Positions 16,082 to 23,965 of a stretch of 64,000 nt of DNA are shown in pieces. Position 1 is the first letter of the stretch. Each line of letters begins with the position of its first letter. The notes beneath the pieces are model-generated. The model was not told where the DNA came from. It worked only from the letters and a program-made list of their open reading frames with translations, and did no database searches. Source of the stretch: Paracoccus sp. MC1862 (GTDB lineage: Bacteria; Pseudomonadota; Alphaproteobacteria; Rhodobacterales; Rhodobacteraceae); NCBI RefSeq assembly GCF_016617715.1, contig NZ_CP067227.1, forward strand, positions 1-64,000. The letters run 5' to 3'. Made by a program: the position numbers and the translations under genes.

Positions 16082-16762
16082 TCAGAGCCGGGGGGCCCCG
16101 TATTCGATATGCACGACGCGGTTGACGAAGATGCCGGGGGTGACGATCACCTCGGGGTCCAGCGTTCCCAGCGGTTCCAGATGCTGGGCCTGCGCGATCG
16201 TCAGCCCCGCCGCCATGGCGCAGACCGGGTTGAAGTTGCGGCTGGCGTCCTTGTAGGTCAGGTTGCCCCAGCGGTCGGCCTGCCAGGCCTCGACCAGCGC
16301 CACGTCGCCGGGAAGCGCCTGTTCAAGGACGTGCTGGCGGCCGCCGAACTCGCGCACCTCTTTCCCCGCGGCCAGTTTCGTGCCGGCCCCGGTGGGGGTG
16401 TAGAAGGCGGGGATCCCCGCGCCCGCCGCCCGCATCCGTTCGGCCAGCGTGCCCTGCGGCACCAGTTCCAGTTCCAGCCTGCCGGCCTTGTAGACTTCCT
16501 CGAAGATGGTCGAGCCGACGATCCGGGGATAGCTGCAGATCAGCTTGCGGATGCGGCCTTCCTTCAGCAGCCGGGCCAGCCCGACCTGTCCGTAGCCGGC
16601 GTTGTTGGCCACCACCACGAGGTCCCTGACGCCGGTTTCCAGCACCCCCTCGATCAGGTGGGTCGCCTGGCCCACCGCGCCGAAGCCGCCAAGCAGCAGC
16701 GTCATGCCGTCGGTGATGCCCGAAAGCGCCTCGGCCACAGAGGTAACGGTCTTGTCTATCAT
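16082..16762 (-). CDS. pcaI: 3-oxoacid/3-oxoadipate CoA-transferase subunit A
   Basis: Alpha subunit (226 aa). GMTLLLGGFGAVGQATHLIE near the N-terminus and FYTPTGAGTKLAAGKEVREF are family signatures, as is GNLTYKDASRNFNPVCAMAA. First gene of the minus-strand operon. Its promoter region is shared with the divergent IclR gene and holds two operator-like motifs in inverted orientation. Ten genes follow in the same direction with gaps of no more than 61 bp. Confidence 0.85.
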   Translation of the reverse strand: MIDKTVTSVAEALSGITDGMTLLLGGFGAVGQATHLIEGVLETGVRDLVVVANNAGYGQVGLARLLKEGRIRKLICSYPRIVGSTIFEEVYKAGRLELELVPQGTLAERMRAAGAGIPAFYTPTGAGTKLAAGKEVREFGGRQHVLEQALPGDVALVEAWQADRWGNLTYKDASRNFNPVCAMAAGLTIAQAQHLEPLGTLDPEVIVTPGIFVNRVVHIEYGAPRL

Positions 16763-16792
16763 CCCCGACGCCTCCCCGCGCCCAAAAGTCCA

Positions 16793-16860
16793 GTATGCGA
16801 ACTTTTGTCCAATATTGGGCTATGCTCACGCGTCTGTCAAGAAGACAGTTGTTCGCATAC
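16793..16860. promoter_or_regulatory. Divergent IclR operators, copies 2 and 3
   Basis: GTATGCGAAC (16793-16802) is followed by TTTTGTCCA, and its exact 10-bp reverse complement GTTCGCATAC lies at 16851-16860, preceded by GACAGTT. Reading the second copy on the minus strand gives TATGCGAACAACTGTC. The two face each other across about 50 bp between the CoA-transferase operon and the IclR gene. Confidence 0.65.
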
Positions 16861-16941
16861 CGGACTTGTGGCGATGGAATGCCGCAGCTAACCTGCAGCC
16901 TCTTCGCAAGACCGCCAACCTTTTTCCCGGCTACCGTGAAC

Positions 16942-17751
16942 ATGAACAAGATCGACGAGGCCGCCGTCGCCGGCACGGGCCGTTCCACCGACTTTGTCGA
17001 GGCGCTGGCGCGGGGGCTGCGGGTGCTGGAATCCTTCACCCTGCCGGGCAACGACATCCAGCGCGGACGCATGACGCTGACCGAGGTGGCGAAGCTGACG
17101 AACCTGACGCGCGGCACCGCACGGCGGCTGCTGCTGACGCTGAAGGACATGAACTACGTCGATTCGGACGGAAAGCAGTTCTGGCTGACGCCGCGGCTCT
17201 TGCGGCTGTCGCAGGGCTTCCAGACCCCCATCGGCCTGGGCGACCAGGCCGTGGCGCTGCTGCACGCGCTGACGCAGGTGATCGACGAATCGGCCTCGGT
17301 GGCGATCCTGGACCTTGAATCGGTGGTCTATGTCTGCCGGGTCGAGGTGCGGCGCATCTATTCCTCGCGGATCGTCAACGGCACCCGGCTGCCGGCGGCC
17401 TCGACCTCGGTCGGGCGGGTGCTGCTGGCCAGCCTGTCGGACGAGCAACTGGGGATCTGGCTCGACCGCTTCCCGCTGCAGAAGCTGACCCCCCACACCA
17501 TCGTGGACCGCGCGGCCTTCCTGGACGAGATCGCGCGGATCAGGGCGCAGGGTCATGCGATCCTCGACCAGGAGCTTGAGATCGGCATCCGCTCGGTCGC
17601 GGTGCCGATCGTCAACGATCTCGGGCGGACGATGGCGGCGCTGAACGCCTCGACCTCGACGGCCCGGCATTCGACGGCGGACCTGCGGGACGTGTTCCTG
17701 CCCGAGCTTCTGAAGACCTCGGCAGAACTGTCCAGGGTGATGAACTGGTAG
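16942..17751 (+). CDS. IclR-family regulator (PcaR/PcaU-like)
   Basis: IclR-type transcription factor (269 aa from ATG 16942). The winged helix contains LTEVAKLTNLTRGTARRLLL; the effector domain has SVAILDLESVVYVCRVEV, RLPAASTSVGRVLLASLS and IGIRSVAVPIVNDLGRT. The N-terminal STDFVEALARGLRVLESF is characteristic of the PcaR/PcaU/CatR-like branch controlling aromatic catabolism. ATG 16942 places the domain normally; in-frame upstream ATGs (16795, 16879) are possible, and the first would overlap the operator. It is divergent from the CoA-transferase operon and probably controls both that operon and the distant transporter/hydrolase promoter through a shared motif. Confidence 0.9.
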   Translation: MNKIDEAAVAGTGRSTDFVEALARGLRVLESFTLPGNDIQRGRMTLTEVAKLTNLTRGTARRLLLTLKDMNYVDSDGKQFWLTPRLLRLSQGFQTPIGLGDQAVALLHALTQVIDESASVAILDLESVVYVCRVEVRRIYSSRIVNGTRLPAASTSVGRVLLASLSDEQLGIWLDRFPLQKLTPHTIVDRAAFLDEIARIRAQGHAILDQELEIGIRSVAVPIVNDLGRTMAALNASTSTARHSTADLRDVFLPELLKTSAELSRVMNW

Positions 17752-17773
17752 CGGCGTGCAGGGGGCGGGCGGC

Positions 17774-18454
17774 ATGACGGCGGTGATCTTCGACCTTGAC
17801 GGCACGCTGGTGGACAGCGTGCCCGACATGCACATGGCGATGAACCGGGTGCTGGCCGAGCGCGGCCACGACCCCCTGCCGGTGGACCGCCTGCGCGGCT
17901 TCGTCGGCCACGGGGTCCCCGTGCTGGTGCGCCGGGTGATGGAGGCAGCGGGCGTCCCCGGCGACGGCTTCGACGACTGGCACGACGGCTACATGCGCTG
18001 CTACGGCGAAGGCATCTGCGTGGAAACCCGGCCCTATCCCGGCGTGACCGGGGCGCTTGCCGCGCTGGCGGCGCGGGGCTTCCGGCTGGGGGTCTGCACC
18101 AACAAGCCGCAGGGGCTGACCGAGGCGCTGCTGGACGGCCTGGGCCTGGGCGCCTGCTTCGGGGCGGTGCTGGGGGGCGACAGCGCCTTTGGCTGCAAGC
18201 CCGACCCCGCGCCCCTGCGCGAGGTGCTGGCGCGCCTTGGCGGCGGGCCGGCGGTGATGGTCGGCGACAGCGCCGCCGACATCGGCGCGGCCCGCGCGGC
18301 GGGAATGCCGGTGATCCTTTACACCGGCGGCTATGCCGGTCCGTCGCTGGACGAGACGGCGGCGGATGCGGCTTTCGGCGACTGGTCGCGGCTGCCCGGC
18401 CTCGTGGGCGGCCTGCTGGCCCGGCAGTCCCCTGATCGCGGCGCAGGCGGCTGA
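17774..18454 (+). CDS. HAD-family phosphatase (phosphoglycolate phosphatase-like)
   Basis: HAD superfamily hydrolase (226 aa). Motif I VIFDLDGTLVDS, motif II GVCTNKPQG, motif III Lys/Pro KPDPAPL and motif IV VMVGDSAADI are all intact. The cap between motifs I and II is the helical type of the phosphoglycolate phosphatase group. It begins 22 bp after the iclR stop, so it may be co-transcribed with it. No link to the catabolic pathway is evident. Confidence 0.88.
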   Translation: MTAVIFDLDGTLVDSVPDMHMAMNRVLAERGHDPLPVDRLRGFVGHGVPVLVRRVMEAAGVPGDGFDDWHDGYMRCYGEGICVETRPYPGVTGALAALAARGFRLGVCTNKPQGLTEALLDGLGLGACFGAVLGGDSAFGCKPDPAPLREVLARLGGGPAVMVGDSAADIGAARAAGMPVILYTGGYAGPSLDETAADAAFGDWSRLPGLVGGLLARQSPDRGAGG

Positions 18455-18618
18455 CCGCCCCGGGTGAAGCCGGAAAAGGGAAAGTTCGAGAAACCGTCGC
18501 AGGTCCCTGCCGCCTGCCTGTCGTCCATCCGCAGGCAGGCTTGCCCGGTTCCGGCGCCGGATGACAGGACCGGAGGGCAGGGCGCGGGGAACCGCAGGCG
18601 AAGGCCGTCCCGCCGGGG

Positions 18619-19530
18619 TCACTCGCGGCCCAGCAGGCCCCTTTCCCTTGCCCGGTCGACCAGCATCTTCACGCTGGAGGGCTGCCAGTCGGTCCGCCCG
18701 CGCGGGGTGCGCTCGCGCATCTCCTCCAGCCGCCCGCAGATCGCCTGCAGGGTGATCCGCGGGTCCGCCCCCTTGATGGCGGCCACGACCGCAAGCAGCC
18801 GGTCGTCCCCCGAGGCCGGGCGCGCCCGCGCGAGGACCGTTTCCGGCAGCAGCCCTTCGCGCACAAAGCGGGACACGGCGCGGCGCAGCCGCTCGGCGGT
18901 CCAGGGCGGCGTGCCCGCGGGGCGGCGGGCGTTGATGATGCGGGCAAGGTCGCGCCACGGCATGTCGGGGCGGTGGCGGCGCACCAGCGGGACCCATTCC
19001 CCGGCGCTCGCCTCCAGCTTCGCAAGATAGCCCTCGTCGCGGGCGCGGGCGACCTTGCGCCGCGCCGCGGGGTCGCCGCGCTTCAGGCCGGGGTTCCCGC
19101 CCACCCGCCCGGCGGCGCGGGCCGAGGCCAGCCCCGCCATGGTCCGCTCGCGGATCAGCGCCCGTTCCAGTTCCGCCGCCGCGCCCAGGACCTGCAGGGT
19201 GAACTTGCCCTGCGGGCTGGCCGTGTCGATCGGATCGTGCAGCGAGCGGAAATGCGCGCCCCGCGCCTCGACCGCCTCGATCACCTCGAGCAGGTGCGAC
19301 AGCGAGCGCGCGAGGCGGTCGATGCGGACGACGACCAGCGTGTCGCCGGGGGCGATCCCGCGCACCAGCCGGGCAAGGACCGCGCGCGCGTGCGAGGCGC
19401 CCGAGCCGGTCTCGGACCGGATGTCGGTGCAGCCGGCGGCCTGCAGTTCCGCGACCTGTGGGGCTGTGGTCTGCTCGTCCGTCGAGACATGGCGTAATCG
19501 CGGCGCCCACTGCCTGATCGGATGGAGCAT
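18619..19530 (-). pseudogene. Serine recombinase with abnormal N-terminus
   Basis: Serine resolvase/invertase family protein. The catalytic domain has VSTDEQTTAPQVAEL, VVVRIDRLARSLSHL, DTASPQGKFTLQVLG and LERALIRERTMAGLASARA, followed by a long C-terminal DNA-binding region. The usual first strand (GYARVST) is missing; the frame reads PRLRHVST instead. A neighbouring frame reads DYA just before this point, so a one-base loss is likely. The gene ends about 10 bp from the presumed left end of the IS110 element. It may be inactive or may start at 19530 with a replaced N-terminus. Confidence 0.65.
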
Positions 19531-19540
19531 GCTGTGATCC

Positions 19541-20699
19541 TGGCCTAGTACCATGGAGGACGCCATGCCGGTTTACGCTGCCCTGGACGTGTCAAAGGCG
19601 AGCACGCAAGTCCACGTCGTCGACGAGACGGGGACCTGCCTGTGGCGGGGCAAGTCACTGACCCATCCCGAGGCTCTGGCCGAGGCGCTCGCGCCGTTCG
19701 CGAGCGACCTCGTCAAGGTCGGCCTCGAGACCTGCTGCTTGTCGACCTGGTTGGGCCACGAGCTGCGCGACCGAGGCCTGCCGGTGGTCTGCATGGACGC
19801 CCGGCAGGCGCACGCGGCGCTGTCGGTCACGATGAACAAGACCGACGCCAACGACGCCCGTGGGCTCGCGCACCTGGCTCGCGCGCAGGCCTTTACCGCG
19901 AGGTTCGCCTCAAGGGATGGGACGACGTGCGGCTGCGGACGCTGATTCACGCGCGGCGCGCGCTCCTGCGGGCGCAGATCGACATCGCGAACGCCTTGCG
20001 CGGTGCGCTGCGGACCTTCGGGCTGATGCTGGCGGCCGGACCGGGCAACGGCGGCGCGCGGGCCTTCGACCGCCGCGTGCGCGAGCACCTCGCGAACCGC
20101 CCCGACCTTGTGCCAATCGTCATGCCCATGCTGGAGGCGTGGCAGGCCGTGCGGGCCCAAGTCGTCCAGCACGACCGGGCAATCCGCGCCGCCGTTCGGG
20201 CCGACCCGCGTTGCCGCCTCCTGATGACGGCGCCCGGGGTGGGCCACCTGACGGCCCTGGGCTTCGTGGCGGCCATCGGCGACCCGGAGGCGTTCCGTTC
20301 GGGCCGAACGGCCGCCGCTTGGATCGGGCTCACGCCGCGACGCTACCAGTCCGGTACCATCGACATGCAGGGGCGCATCTCGCGGCACGGGGACAAGCTC
20401 CTGCGCTCCTACCTCTACGAGGCGGCCGCGCACATCCTGACACGGTGCAAAGCCGACAGTGCGATCCGACGCTGGGGCACTGCGCTGCGGGAGCGCATCG
20501 GCTTCAAGCGCGCCAACGTGGCCGTGGCGCGCAAGCTGGTCGTGGTGCTGCACGCGATGTGGCGCAGCGGACGCCCCTTCGAGGCGGGCAACGCAGCCAC
20601 CTAAGGCGCACAGGTTTATCGTTCCAAATAGCGGGAGAAGACACGACCGCAGAAATCCGCCGCTCGCGGCGGAGCGTCCGCCGGGACGCGACCAGGCCA
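19541..20699 (+). mobile_element. IS110-family insertion sequence
   Basis: An element of about 1.16 kb is bounded by an imperfect inverted repeat: TGGCCTAGT at 19541-19549 and ACCAGGCCA at 20691-20699 (8 of 9 paired). It contains a single DEDD transposase gene. The left non-coding end is only about 25 bp and the right non-coding end about 95 bp, the arrangement of the IS1111 subgroup. A hairpin CCGCCGC-TC-GCGGCGG lies at 20657-20672 in the right end. Boundaries are estimated, as this family makes no reliable target duplication. Confidence 0.6.
19565..20604 (+). pseudogene. IS110-family DEDD transposase, frameshifted
   Basis: Transposase with the RuvC-like N-terminal domain (VYAALDVSKAS, KVGLETCC, CMDARQA, KTDANDARGLA) and the C-terminal Tnp20 domain (MTAPGVGHLTALGFVAA, AAWIGLTPRRYQSGTIDMQG, RISRHGDKLLRSYLYEAA) containing the nucleophilic Ser. 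The halves are in different frames. The first stops at 19945, while the second reads on from about 19885 (LYREVRLKGWDDVRLR). A single-base deletion around 19880-19890 explains this. ATG 19565 is preferred (GGAGG 19555-19559). The element is probably immobile unless a programmed frameshift is used. Confidence 0.85.
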
Positions 20700-20864
20700 C
20701 CGCGCTATGCCCGCGGCAGTCCTCGAGATGGGGAACTGCGCTCGCTAACCTTGCGGGGCCTCGTTCGGACACCATCGTGCGGCGGTCGTTTCCGTGCCGA
20801 CCGCGGAGACAACCCCGACCCCGGCCAGCGCGCTCGCGGCGACATGCGTGGATCCCACGACCGG

Positions 20865-20995
20865 CCTTGCGACAAACACCTGATTGTCGCAAGGCGGCAT
20901 GCCGGGCGGCGTTGGGCGCCGTCTGGTCTTGTCCCCGTCACGACAATCCCGCAGAAATCTGCATGCGACAAGCAGTCACCTGCGAGGCTTTGTCG
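20865..20995. other. res-like recombination region upstream of serine recombinase
   Basis: A perfect 11-bp inverted repeat CCTTGCGACAA (20865-20875) and TTGTCGCAAGG (20884-20894) with an 8-bp spacer. The same core recurs as TGCGACAA at 20964, ACGACAA near 20939 and TTTGTCG near 20989. Several inverted binding half-sites ahead of a resolvase gene fit a Tn3-type res site. Confidence 0.5.
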
Positions 20996-21025
20996 TGAGC
21001 CGGAAGGGGCAGGAAGGATCGGATC

Positions 21026-21679
21026 ATGGCACTGGTGGGTTACGCCCGCATTTCCACCACGGAAGGGGGCCAGATCATGGACCGGCAGCTGGACGCCCTG
21101 GCCGCCGCAGGCTGCGAGCGGGTGTTCGAGGACCGGGCCTCGGGGGCGACAGGCGCGGAGGGCCGGCCCGGACTGAAGGCCTGTCTCGACTGGCTGCGCG
21201 CAGGCGACGTGCTTGTCGTGCTCGATCTCGACCGCTTGGGCCGGCTCGCCGGCGAGCTGGTGCAGCTCATTGACGCCTTGGCCGCGCGCGAGGTGGCGTT
21301 CCGGGCCATCAACTCGCCGATGGACACCACCACGCCGCAGGGGCGCGCGTTCCTGCAGATCCAGGCAGCTTTCGCCGAAATGGAGCGCAACGTCATCCGT
21401 CAAAGGGTCAGGGAGGGCCTTGCTGCGGCGCGTGCCCGCGGGCGCAAGGGCGGGCGGCCGCGGGTCATGACGGCCGACAAGCTGCGCTACGCCCGGCACC
21501 TCACGGCCGATCGCGCGCGGTCGATTTCGTCGATCTGCGCCGAACTGGGCGGGATCAGGCCCTCGACCCTCTATCACTACCTCCACGCCAGCGGCGCGCT
21601 GAAACGGCCCGGTCGGGACCTGCTTGGTGATGAACTGGCCGCCGACGATCTGGACGGAGATGTCGCAAAGGGCGCTTGA
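21026..21679 (+). CDS. Serine recombinase, resolvase/invertase family
   Basis: Complete small serine recombinase (217 aa). The catalytic Ser is in MALVGYARISTTEGG (about residue 11); the other active-site motifs are VVLDLDRLGRLAGELVQL, SPMDTTTPQGRAFLQIQAAF and EMERNVIRQRVREGLAAARA. A C-terminal helix-turn-helix (SISSICAELGGIRPSTLYHYL) follows GRKGGRPRVM. Start 21026 matches the conserved N-terminus. Palindromic res-like sites precede it. It resembles DNA invertases of the Pin type or resolvases of Tn3 elements; no transposase of a Tn3 element is present. Confidence 0.92.
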   Translation: MALVGYARISTTEGGQIMDRQLDALAAAGCERVFEDRASGATGAEGRPGLKACLDWLRAGDVLVVLDLDRLGRLAGELVQLIDALAAREVAFRAINSPMDTTTPQGRAFLQIQAAFAEMERNVIRQRVREGLAAARARGRKGGRPRVMTADKLRYARHLTADRARSISSICAELGGIRPSTLYHYLHASGALKRPGRDLLGDELAADDLDGDVAKGA

Positions 21680-22332
21680 CCCGCTATCCGCGATTAGACA
21701 ACCCGAGCATAGCTGATCAGCATGAGGGAGGCCGCCGGGCGTCGCCACCCGCAGGCCCGGCCGGGGTTGTCCGTTCCGGTCCTGCCCTGCGCGCCGCTGC
21801 TGTCATGGCTTCATGGTGGCCTTCGGCAAGGGATGATCGGCGGTGCGATCGTCCGGCATATGGCACATCCGCGGTGGTTCCGGGAAGTGCGGGGGGATGC
21901 CCCCTGCCGCGAAGGCCGGGGTCCGTCCGCTCATGGGGACGAAGAACGACGTGGGGCGCCTCTCGCCCGCGTGAGCCGCGGTGACGCAGAGCCTGGCCGG
22001 AAGAAGCGCCGGAACTGCCCTGTTGCGGGGTGAACGGGGATTTCATGCCTGCAGACGGCCAGTTCCGGACGAGGTTTGCAAATCGACAAGGCACGAGGAA
22101 ACGGCCGTTTGCAGGCGTGTTCAAGGCGGATCACTTGCCGCGCATCCTCGCCTTGCGGCAGCGAGGATCACGGCAGGGCAGGGGATTTCGCATGATCTTT
22201 CCGGCTGGCGGGTGACAGGACCGGTCTCGGCAAGGCCCGCATCGGGTCGGTTGTAGTGGCGTGGACAAAAAACGCCCCTGCAAGTAGAGACAACCCGTGC
22301 TATGTGAAACAAGATACCTGAAAAGTTCATAA
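21680..22332. other. Non-coding junction of the mobile island
   Basis: About 650 bp with no frame that I recognise on either strand. The last 100 bp (22230-22332) are clearly more AT-rich than the surroundings and end in an in-frame stop immediately before the truncated helix-turn-helix gene. This looks like an insertion/deletion junction. Confidence 0.5.
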
Positions 22333-22503
22333 TTACAGCTGGATAGCGTCCCCCTCATCCTCCAGGCCGAGAGCCTCGCCGGGCGGCTCGAAGGCATCCT
22401 TCTGGCCGATCCCGCGCTGGCCCGGCTGTGGCGCACCGAGGCGAGCCTGCTTGAAGCCGCAGCCTCGGTCGGGCTGGAGGGGGACAGGATCACGACCCCG
22501 GGG

Positions 22504-23493
22504 ATGGTGCTGCGCCTGACCGGCGCCATCGCCGTCGCCGAGGACGCGCGGGCGACCGGCATGGCGCTGAAGATCCTCTCGGTCGCCCGGCGGCCGGGCG
22601 ATCCCTTCGCCGCGCCGGCCGAGACGCTCCGCCGGATCGAGGCCGCGGCGGCACCCGTCGGCCGGGCCGGGGAAGCCGCGAACCGGCTGGAGGATGCCGA
22701 GCTGGCGCTTGTGGCCGAGGCGGGGCGGGCCTGGGGGCAGGTGCCGATCCTCGCGGGCTGGCGGGCGGCGGCGGATTACGCCCTGCGCTCGCGCCGCGAA
22801 AGCCCGGCGGCCGAGCGGCTGGTCTTCATGGCCGTCGAGGGCGCCGCGCGCCACCTGCGCGGGCTGTCGCCGCAAGCGCCCCGCCCCCAGCCCGAGGACG
22901 CCGGGGCGCAGGCGCTGCTGATGCCGGCCGAGGCAGGCTGGGTCCTTGCGCCCTCGGTGGCGCTGACCCGCAACGGCTTTCGCCAATGGTCGCCGCTTTC
23001 GGGCCTGCCCGCCTTCCTTGAGGCCGCGTCCCGCAGCCTGTCGCATGATCTCGGCCACCTCGGCAGCCTGCGCCACGAACTGGCGCGGCTGCAGTCCATG
23101 GCCGCCACCGCGCATGGCCGCTCGCGGCGGGCCGACCTGGTGGAGTTCCTGAAGCTGCAGCCCGTCATCAACTCGGCGATGGTGGTGGACCGCCTGGGCG
23201 TGACCCGCCGGACGGCGCTTGCCCTGATCGGTGAGCTTGTCGAGGCGGGCTGCCTCGTGAACCTCATGGCCCGGCGCGCGGCGCGCTTCTGGGCGCTTCC
23301 CTCGCTGGCCGCGCGCATGACGCCCCTGCCCGGCGTCCGCAGGCCGCACGGGGCGCCCGAGCGGCTCGGGGAAAGGGGGAAGCATCCGTCCCGGCTGCGC
23401 GAACAGTTCGACGAGGACCGGCTGGACCGCATCATGTCGGAACTGGATGCGGCGATGTCGGGGATCGACAGGCTGCTGAAGGGCAGGGCGTAG
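22504..23493 (+). CDS. Helix-turn-helix protein, 5'-truncated (DUF1612/RHE_PE00001-like)
   Basis: Open frame encoding an Ala/Leu-rich alpha-helical protein with a C-terminal DNA-binding-like segment (INSAMVVDRLGVTRRTALALIGELVEAG). The same frame is open back to a stop at 22330-22332, and the extra residues (AESLAGRLEGILLADPALAR and onward) look genuinely coding, but no ATG, GTG or TTG lies between 22333 and 22503. The ancestral start was therefore probably removed. The layout resembles plasmid-borne DUF1612-type proteins of rhizobia. Function unknown; whether the 329-aa product from 22504 is made is uncertain. Confidence 0.55.
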   Translation: MVLRLTGAIAVAEDARATGMALKILSVARRPGDPFAAPAETLRRIEAAAAPVGRAGEAANRLEDAELALVAEAGRAWGQVPILAGWRAAADYALRSRRESPAAERLVFMAVEGAARHLRGLSPQAPRPQPEDAGAQALLMPAEAGWVLAPSVALTRNGFRQWSPLSGLPAFLEAASRSLSHDLGHLGSLRHELARLQSMAATAHGRSRRADLVEFLKLQPVINSAMVVDRLGVTRRTALALIGELVEAGCLVNLMARRAARFWALPSLAARMTPLPGVRRPHGAPERLGERGKHPSRLREQFDEDRLDRIMSELDAAMSGIDRLLKGRA

Positions 23494-23965
23494 CGGCAGG
23501 GGCGCTTCCCGCCTTGCCCGCCCGGAACAGAGCGGGATCATGTCCGGCCGAGCCTCGGGAAGATCGGGCCTCTGCCCACGGCGGCTTGCGCCCCTTTGTT
23601 CTTTGGGAACACGTCCGGCCTGCCGCCATCAGGCCGTTCAGGCGGCCCTCGGGCAACTGCCTGCGTGCCCGCATCAGGGATCGTTCCAAGGGATGCAAAC
23701 GCATCGGTCAGGATGATGCGCTGGCCGATCCTGAAAGCGTCATGGCTCGCGAACCGGCGATCAAAGGCCGGAGGCGGGCGGCAGCCTGGCGCCTGTCGCG
23801 GTGTGCAAGGCGCTGACGCGGGCCTGCGGAATCCATCCCAAGGCAGTGCTTCCTGAAGCCGCCTTCAGCCTCGTCAACGGTGTCCGTGCCCATGCCGGAC
23901 AGCCGCATCGCAGGACGTGGATGAAGCGGAACAGGACCGGCGGCTGTCCGCCGCCGGGCCGGCCG
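23494..23965. other. Gap of 470 bp without recognised gene
   Basis: Convergent gap between the truncated helix-turn-helix gene and the sensor kinase. Short frames exist on both strands but none has a family signature or a good ribosome site. Confidence 0.4.

Noticed and set aside
19565..20604. Programmed frameshift in the IS110 transposase
   Set aside because: IS110-family transposases are normally one frame and I see no slippery heptamer at the junction, so a mutation is the simpler reading.
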